Of a DNA stretch of 10,132 nt, positions 6,240 to 10,132 are shown piece by piece. The notes beneath the pieces were generated by a model. The model was given only the letters and a program-made list of their open reading frames with translations, did no database searches and was not told the origin of the DNA. The stretch is from Hyphomicrobiales bacterium. GTDB taxonomy: Bacteria > Pseudomonadota > Alphaproteobacteria > Rhizobiales > Beijerinckiaceae. Location: positions 1 to 10,132 of the forward strand of contig JAQGKM010000052.1 of the NCBI GenBank assembly GCA_028290125.1, written 5' to 3'. The position numbers and the translations under genes were made by a program. Positions within the stretch are counted from its first letter, which is position 1; the number at the start of each line of letters is the position of its first letter.

Positions 6240-7460
6240 TCAGCGCCGCCGGATGTTGGGCAGGAACACCGTGAGAAGTCCGATCAACGGAAGGAAGGCG
6301 CAGATCCGGTAGACGTAGCCGATGCTGGTGAGGTCGGCGACATGGCCGAGCACCGCGGCGCCGATGCCGCCGAAGCCGAACGACAGCCCGTAGAACAGGC
6401 CCGAGACGAGGCCGACGCGGCCCGGCACCAGTTCCTGTCCCATCACGACGATCGCCGAGAACGCCGACGCCAGGATGAAGCCGATCAGGATGACGAGCAC
6501 GAAGCTCATCTGCAGCGAGGCGTAGGGCAGGGCGGCGGTGAACGGGAACACGCCCAGGATCGAAATCCAGATGACGTATTTGCGGCCGATGCGATCGCCG
6601 ATCGGTCCGCCCGCGAACGTGCCGACCGCGACGGCCGCGAGGAAGGCGAACAGGTACATCTGCGCGGTGTGCACGCTGACGTGGAACGTCTCGATCAGGT
6701 AGAACTGCAGGTAGCTCGTCATGCTCGACATGTAGAAATTCTTCGAGAACAGCAGCACCGTGAGGATGACGAGCGACGCGCCGATGCGCGCGCGCGACAG
6801 GCCGTTGGAATAGGGCGTGACCTTGCGCGCCGCCTGCGCCGCGCGATGGCCGCGGTACCACGACGAGATCTTCCACAGGATCGCGAGATTGAGCAGCGCG
6901 ATGGCGGCGAAGAACAACAGGCTGCCCTGTCCGCCCGACACGATGATCAGCGCCGCCATCAACGGCCCGAGCGCCGTGCCGGCATTGCCGCCGACCTGAA
7001 ACACCGATTGCGCAAAACCGTAGCGCCCGCCCGACGCCGCACGCGCGATGCGCGCCGCCTCAGGATGGAAGATCGCCGAACCGACGCCGATCATCGACAC
7101 CGCAGCGAGAATGACTCCGTAATGCGAGGCCTGCGAAACGAGCGCGAGGCCCGCTGCCGTGAACGCCATGCTGAACAGGATCGAGCGCGGCATCGGCCGC
7201 GAGTCGGTGAGCGCGCCGACGACGGGCTGCAGCACGGACGCGGTCATCTGGAAGCAGAAGGTGATGAGTCCGATCTGCGAGAAGTCGAGCGCGTAGCTTT
7301 CCTTCAGGATCGGATAGATGGCCGGCACCAGCGCCTGCATCATGTCGTTGAGCAGATGGCACAGCGCGATGGCGAAGATGACCGAAGTGGCGGCGCGCGG
7401 CGCGGATGATGCGGCTGCGCCGGCTGTCGCCGGCTGGACGGTTTCGGTCGCGAGGGTCAT
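6240..7460 (-). CDS. fsr: MFS transporter, fosmidomycin-resistance (Fsr) type
   Basis: This 406-residue inner-membrane exporter of the major facilitator superfamily has twelve predicted helices. It resembles E. coli Fsr, a proton-driven efflux protein for fosmidomycin, along its whole length. Recognisable stretches are CHLLNDMMQALVPAIYPILK, TFCFQMTASVLQPVVG, GVGSAIFHPEAARIARAASG, QSVFQVGGNAGTALGPL, GGPIGDRIGRKYVIWISILG (the MFS loop motif between halves), GFILASAFSAIVVMGQEL and PGRVGLVSGLFYG. The length matches the family. The start at ATG 7460 has AGGA about eight bases upstream. It is codirectional with tctC copy 2, which ends 89 bases upstream. Natural substrates of Fsr homologues outside E. 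coli are largely unknown, so resistance is inferred from similarity only. Confidence 0.93.
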   Translation of the reverse strand: MTLATETVQPATAGAAASSAPRAATSVIFAIALCHLLNDMMQALVPAIYPILKESYALDFSQIGLITFCFQMTASVLQPVVGALTDSRPMPRSILFSMAFTAAGLALVSQASHYGVILAAVSMIGVGSAIFHPEAARIARAASGGRYGFAQSVFQVGGNAGTALGPLMAALIIVSGGQGSLLFFAAIALLNLAILWKISSWYRGHRAAQAARKVTPYSNGLSRARIGASLVILTVLLFSKNFYMSSMTSYLQFYLIETFHVSVHTAQMYLFAFLAAVAVGTFAGGPIGDRIGRKYVIWISILGVFPFTAALPYASLQMSFVLVILIGFILASAFSAIVVMGQELVPGRVGLVSGLFYGLSFGFGGIGAAVLGHVADLTSIGYVYRICAFLPLIGLLTVFLPNIRRR

Positions 7461-7549
7461 CCGGCGGTCCTGTCTGTGGGGCCGCCTCTTTTACGTGACG
7501 CGCGCGACGGGATAAAGCCCGCCACGCGCAGACCAACGTTGCGTGCAGG

Positions 7550-8596
7550 TTATTGCTTCATCAGCGCCTTGGTGATGTCCAGCACGGACTGAGGCGTCTT
7601 CATCACGTCGCGGGTGATGTCGTCGAGCTCCTCGCCGGTCGCGCCGAAGATCGGGATATCGCGCTTCTTCGCCGACTCGAGGAAAGCCGGATCTTTCAGC
7701 ATTGTCTGGAAGGCGGCGCGCACCGCGGCGAGGCGCTCGGGCGGCACGCCCGGCGTCGTCATGATCGAGCGGCCGATCTCTGAGGATGCGCCGATCGCCT
7801 TCAGCACGGACGTGCCTTCGTCGCTCAGGCCAAGCTCGCTGATGGCCGGCACATAGGGCAGGAGCGGATGCCGCTTGATCGCGATCTGGTAGAGAATCGG
7901 CGCTTCGCGCTCGGTCACCCACGCGGGCGAACGCTGCATGATGAGCGCCAACCCGATGGAGCCGATGACGTCGACCTCCTTGCGCTCGGCCGCAAGATTG
8001 ATGTCCGCGCTGCCGCCGTAGCCGGAGACAATCTTGAACTTGGCGCCGCCGAACTTCTGCAAGGCTGCCGGCACGAGATAGCCGGGCGAGGCGCCGCCCG
8101 TCGCGCCGACGATGATCTCGCGCTTGCGGGCGTCATCGAAACTCTTGAACGAGGCGCCCGGCAGGCCGGTGCCGACGTCGACGTTATCAAGAAGGCGTCC
8201 GACATAGTTGAGCTTGGTGACGTCGAAGGTCGACGGGTCTTCGTTCATCGCCGCATCGAGCGCGAGCGTCTGCGACAGGCAACCGAAGTAGGTGCCGTCG
8301 CGCGGCGCCGCGCCGTAGAGATATTTCGCCGCGACGAAACTGCCGCCCCCCGGCATGTTCTGCACGATGATCGTCGGCGCGCCGGGAAGAAACCTGCTGA
8401 ATTGTTCGGCGAAGAAGCGGCCATAAACGTCATATCCACCGCCGACCGCATAGCCGACGATGACGCGCAGCGTCTTGCCTTTGTAGAAGTCTTCCGCGCC
8501 GCTGGCGTGCGCAGGCGCGCTGCCCATCAGGGCCGCGAAACTGAGCGCAACGGCGGAGGTGGCGCGCGCAAGGCTGCGGCGAAGGGCGCGGGTCAT
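7550..8596 (-). CDS. TctC/Bug-family periplasmic solute-binding protein, copy 2
   Basis: This 348-residue receptor is of the tripartite tricarboxylate transporter type. The signal peptide has an unusually arginine-rich start (MTRALRRSLARATSAVALSF) and a probable cleavage after AHA at about residue 31. The mature part begins EDFYKGKTLRVIVGYAVGG, then GYDVYGRFF, PGAPTIIVQNMPGGGSFVAA, close in pattern to copy 1 but clearly different in sequence, so it is not a recent duplicate. The C-terminal part carries TTPGVPPERLAAVRAAFQTM, typical of the family. AGGGAG precedes ATG 8596 by about 7 bases. No TctA or TctB genes are nearby. The next gene in the same direction is fsr. The two could be one operon from the promoter at 8641-8669, though their 89-base gap shows no clear terminator or promoter. 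Confidence 0.93.
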   Translation of the reverse strand: MTRALRRSLARATSAVALSFAALMGSAPAHASGAEDFYKGKTLRVIVGYAVGGGYDVYGRFFAEQFSRFLPGAPTIIVQNMPGGGSFVAAKYLYGAAPRDGTYFGCLSQTLALDAAMNEDPSTFDVTKLNYVGRLLDNVDVGTGLPGASFKSFDDARKREIIVGATGGASPGYLVPAALQKFGGAKFKIVSGYGGSADINLAAERKEVDVIGSIGLALIMQRSPAWVTEREAPILYQIAIKRHPLLPYVPAISELGLSDEGTSVLKAIGASSEIGRSIMTTPGVPPERLAAVRAAFQTMLKDPAFLESAKKRDIPIFGATGEELDDITRDVMKTPQSVLDITKALMKQ

Positions 8597-8640
8597 GGGT
8601 AACTCCCTGTCATGAGCGGTCTGTCGCCGCCTCGGCTGCG

Positions 8641-8669
8641 ATCAGACAAAGCGTCGGACACGAAGTCAA
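8641..8669 (-). promoter_or_regulatory. Candidate promoter for tctC copy 2 (and fsr)
   Basis: On the - strand, TTGACT (8669-8664), a 17-base spacer and TCTGAT (8646-8641) form a good housekeeping-type promoter. It would start transcription near 8634, about 38 bases before ATG 8596. The -35 has five of six consensus bases and the spacer is ideal. Confidence 0.5.
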
Positions 8670-8738
8670 TGAGGCGCGCGGGATGAACATCGTCAGGCTG
8701 AATGCCAGAACCGTGCCACCGGGGCCGCCAAAGCGTTC

Positions 8739-8766
8739 TTGCGCCGCGTCGTTCCGCGCGCCTAAT
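8739..8766 (+). promoter_or_regulatory. Weak candidate promoter for the EamA transporter
   Basis: TTGCGC (8739-8744), a 16-base spacer and CCTAAT (8761-8766) could act as a promoter. Transcription would start at about 8773, almost on the ATG at 8775. This implies either a leaderless message or use of the in-frame GTG at 8829. Confidence 0.3.
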
Positions 8767-8774
8767 CTGCGGCC

Positions 8775-9716
8775 ATGAACGAATCCGGCGCGTCTCCCCA
8801 ACAGAACCGGTCGCGGGGAGCGGCCATCGTGAGCTTCCTGCCGGCGTGGTTCGACCGCCTGTCGCCCAATGCGCGCGGCATCACGCTGGTGACGCTCGGC
8901 TCCTTGATGCTCGTCGTCATGGCGACGGTCGCCAAGTTTCTCGGCAGTCGATTGCCGGCGTTCGAACTGCTGGCCTTCCGCTCCGGCGTCGGCTTTCTGT
9001 TTCTGCTGCCGCTGTTCTGGCGCGATCCGATGGAGCCGCTGCGCACCAAGCGTCCGATGATGCATCTCACGCGCGGCATCTTCGGATCAATCGGCAATTT
9101 CGCGTTCTTCTGGACCATCACCCACATGCTGCTCGCCGATTCCACGGCGCTGCAATTCTCGCGGCCGTTGTGGACGATTCCGCTGGCGATCCTGATCCTG
9201 AAGGAAAAGGTCGGGCTGAACCGCATCCTGATTTCGCTCGTGGGTTTCGCGGGCGTGTGGATGTATGCGCGCCCGTTCTCGGACGGCTTCGACCCCAACG
9301 CCATCGTGGGCGCCATCGGCGGCCTGGCGGCGGCGCTGGTCATCATCTCGATCAAGCGGCTCGCGACATCCGAGCCGACGCGCGTGATCATGTTCTATTA
9401 CGCGTTCTGGAATTTCGTCTTCGTGCTCGGCCCGGCCTGGTGGGTGTGGGTGACGCCGAACGCGCATGAATGGCCGCTACTGATCCTGATCGGTTTCTTG
9501 GGGATCGCCGGGCAGGGGCTCATCACGCGCGGCGTCCAATACGGCGACGCCACCGCGCTCGCCCCTCTCGACTACTCTCGCATCCTCTACGCCGCGCTGC
9601 TCGGCTACCTGATCTTCGGCGAGACGCCGGGCCTCTGGAGCTGGATCGGCATGGCGCTGATCGTCGCGAGTTCGATTTATCTCGTGGTGTCGGAGAAGCG
9701 GAAGAAGGTTGCTTAG
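8775..9716 (+). CDS. DMT superfamily transporter, EamA type
   Basis: This 313-residue inner-membrane protein has about ten helices in two repeated EamA halves. The first half holds ITLVTLGSLMLVVMATVAKF and LPAFELLAFRSGVGFLFLLP. The second begins near residue 175 (AIVGAIGGLAAALVIISIKR) and ends DYSRILYAALLGYLIFGETP, the usual EamA ending with a Gly-Glu-x-Pro turn, followed by WSWIGMALIVASSIYLV. Such proteins export or exchange metabolites. The substrate cannot be predicted. ATG 8775 has no clear ribosome site. An in-frame GTG at 8829 (residue 19) has GGGGAG eight bases upstream and may be the true start, giving 295 residues. The gene is divergent from tctC copy 2. Confidence 0.9.
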   Translation: MNESGASPQQNRSRGAAIVSFLPAWFDRLSPNARGITLVTLGSLMLVVMATVAKFLGSRLPAFELLAFRSGVGFLFLLPLFWRDPMEPLRTKRPMMHLTRGIFGSIGNFAFFWTITHMLLADSTALQFSRPLWTIPLAILILKEKVGLNRILISLVGFAGVWMYARPFSDGFDPNAIVGAIGGLAAALVIISIKRLATSEPTRVIMFYYAFWNFVFVLGPAWWVWVTPNAHEWPLLILIGFLGIAGQGLITRGVQYGDATALAPLDYSRILYAALLGYLIFGETPGLWSWIGMALIVASSIYLVVSEKRKKVA

Positions 9717-9732
9717 AGCGGGCCTTTTGCCT

Positions 9733-9772
9733 CGTCATTGCGAGGCGTCGCCTTTGGCTCCTCGCAATGACG
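9733..9772. repeat. Palindromic repeat element 1
   Basis: CGTCATTGCGAGG (9733-9745) and its exact complement (9760-9772) form a 13-bp hairpin around a 14-base loop that holds a small inner GCC/GGC stem. It begins 17 bases after the EamA gene stop. The arm shares the core CGTCATTGCGAG with element 2. Such sequences are dispersed in many copies in Bradyrhizobium-like genomes. This is recalled, not searched. Confidence 0.88.
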
Positions 9773-9776
9773 ATTG

Positions 9777-9885
9777 CCGTCATTGCGAGCGCAGCGAAGC
9801 AATCCAGGGGCCGCGCGTGAGGCTCCCGTTTCACCTCATGTCACAGACTCGGGACTGGATTGCTTCGCTCTGCTCGCAATGACGG
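9777..9885. repeat. Palindromic repeat element 2, 31-base arms
   Basis: The left arm (9777-9807, beginning CCGTCATTGCGAGC and ending GCGAAGCAATCCAG) and the right arm (9855-9885) are inverted copies matching at 29 of 31 positions. They differ only at a central GC versus AG. They enclose 47 bases with no recognisable gene. The layout fits a small non-autonomous palindromic element or paired REP-like units. No transposase gene and no obvious target-site duplication are seen. Confidence 0.88.
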
Positions 9886-9946
9886 CTGAACCGTTGAGGC
9901 TCGCGACCAGAGGCGCTACAACGGCTGAAACGTCAGGGCGCGACCA
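9882..9946 (+). repeat. Degenerate direct repeat ahead of tctC copy 3
   Basis: ACGGCTGAACCGT (9882-9894) recurs as ACGGCTGAAACGT (9921-9933), and CGCGACCA follows each (9902-9909 and 9939-9946). The unit period is about 37-39 bases. The first unit starts inside the end of palindromic element 2, and both overlap the candidate promoter. It could be an operator pair or a remnant duplication. Confidence 0.4.
9894..9922 (+). promoter_or_regulatory. Candidate promoter for tctC copy 3
   Basis: TTGAGG (9894-9899), a 17-base spacer and TACAAC (9917-9922) form a plausible sigma-70-type promoter eight bases past palindromic element 2. The message would begin near 9930, about 48 bases before ATG 9978. 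Confidence 0.4.
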
Positions 9947-9977
9947 CAATCGCCCGGCGGACCCGGGAGGACACCTC

Positions 9978-10132
9978 ATGTTGCGCGCCATCGTCGCCGC
10001 TCTTTGCATTGCATCCGCTAGCCCCGCACTTGCGCAGGACGCCGGGACCATCACGGGCGCGGTCAACATTTACGCCGCCGGGACGGCGGGCGGGGGCGTC
10101 GACCTGTTCGGGCGGCTGCTCGGGCGCCACAT
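9978..10132 (+). CDS. TctC/Bug-family periplasmic solute-binding protein, copy 3 (3' truncated)
   Basis: The frame opens at ATG 9978 and runs off the window after 51 codons. It begins with a short signal peptide (MLRAIVAALCIASASPALA, cleavage before Q20), followed by a spacer and then VNIYAAGTAGGGVDLFGRLL with GRH after it. This matches the AGGGYD-x-x-AR-x-x-x-RH stretch at the start of mature TctC-type receptors such as the two others in this window. It lacks the FYKGKT opening they share, so it belongs to a different branch. The ribosome site GGGAGG lies about eight bases before the ATG. Assignment rests on only about 30 mature residues, so the family call is probable, not certain. Confidence 0.7.
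   Translation, partial: MLRAIVAALCIASASPALAQDAGTITGAVNIYAAGTAGGGVDLFGRLLGRH

Noticed and set aside
6342..7409. 355-codon open frame on the + strand inside fsr
   Set aside because: Its translation is almost wholly Arg, Ala, Asp, Glu and His, the usual antisense image of a GC-rich membrane-protein gene. Fsr on the other strand is unmistakable.
5168..8596. Idea that tctC copies 1 and 2, flanking fsr in opposite directions, arose by a recent inverted duplication
   Set aside because: The proteins share only family-level motifs and differ in most positions, and no DNA-level inverted repeat is visible, so a recent duplication is not supported.
8702..9469. 255-codon + strand frame overlapping the EamA gene
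   Set aside because: It is a different frame of the same DNA. It is arginine-rich with no membrane pattern, while the EamA frame shows ten helices.

Overview
The window looks like chromosomal DNA of a high-GC alphaproteobacterium, most likely of the Hyphomicrobiales (Bradyrhizobium/Rhodopseudomonas-like or a neighbouring family). This rests on the DUF1467 and DUF6894 small proteins, the stand-alone receiver protein, the abundance of TctC/Bug-type solute-binding proteins, and a palindromic repeat with the core CGTCATTGCGAG, a repeat type common in such genomes. The genus cannot be fixed from the sequence alone.

Left part (1-3377, + strand): the 3' end of modA, then modB and modC, form a molybdate ABC uptake operon with a 6-base modA-modB gap and an ATGA overlap between modB and modC. 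A 3-hydroxyisobutyrate dehydrogenase-family gene follows 59 bases later with no visible terminator between, so it may be co-transcribed. A strong hairpin ends this block.

Middle (3383-5059): a tRNA-Lys(UUU) with encoded CCA lies on the - strand with a candidate promoter. It is followed by - strand genes for a two-helix membrane protein (DUF1467), a single-domain response regulator and a DUF6894 protein. A 62-residue zinc-ribbon protein is divergent to the last of these.

Right part (5168-10132): this is a transport-rich stretch. A TctC-type periplasmic binding protein (+) converges on an MFS exporter of the fosmidomycin-resistance (Fsr) type (-), and the two share one Rho-independent terminator. 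Upstream of fsr, in the same direction and 89 bases away, is a second TctC-type protein, probably the first gene of a tctC-fsr operon with a recognisable promoter. Divergent from it is a DMT/EamA exporter. Then come two adjacent palindromic repeat elements, a candidate promoter, and the start of a third TctC-type protein that is cut by the window edge.

Most of the window is ordinary metabolism and transport. The points most worth a second look are the three TctC-type receptors in about 5 kb with no TctA or TctB membrane partner in view, the pairing of one of them with an MFS exporter, the altered active-site positions of the dehydrogenase, and the repeat cluster next to a promoter. I saw no CRISPR array, phage, insertion sequence or defence system.
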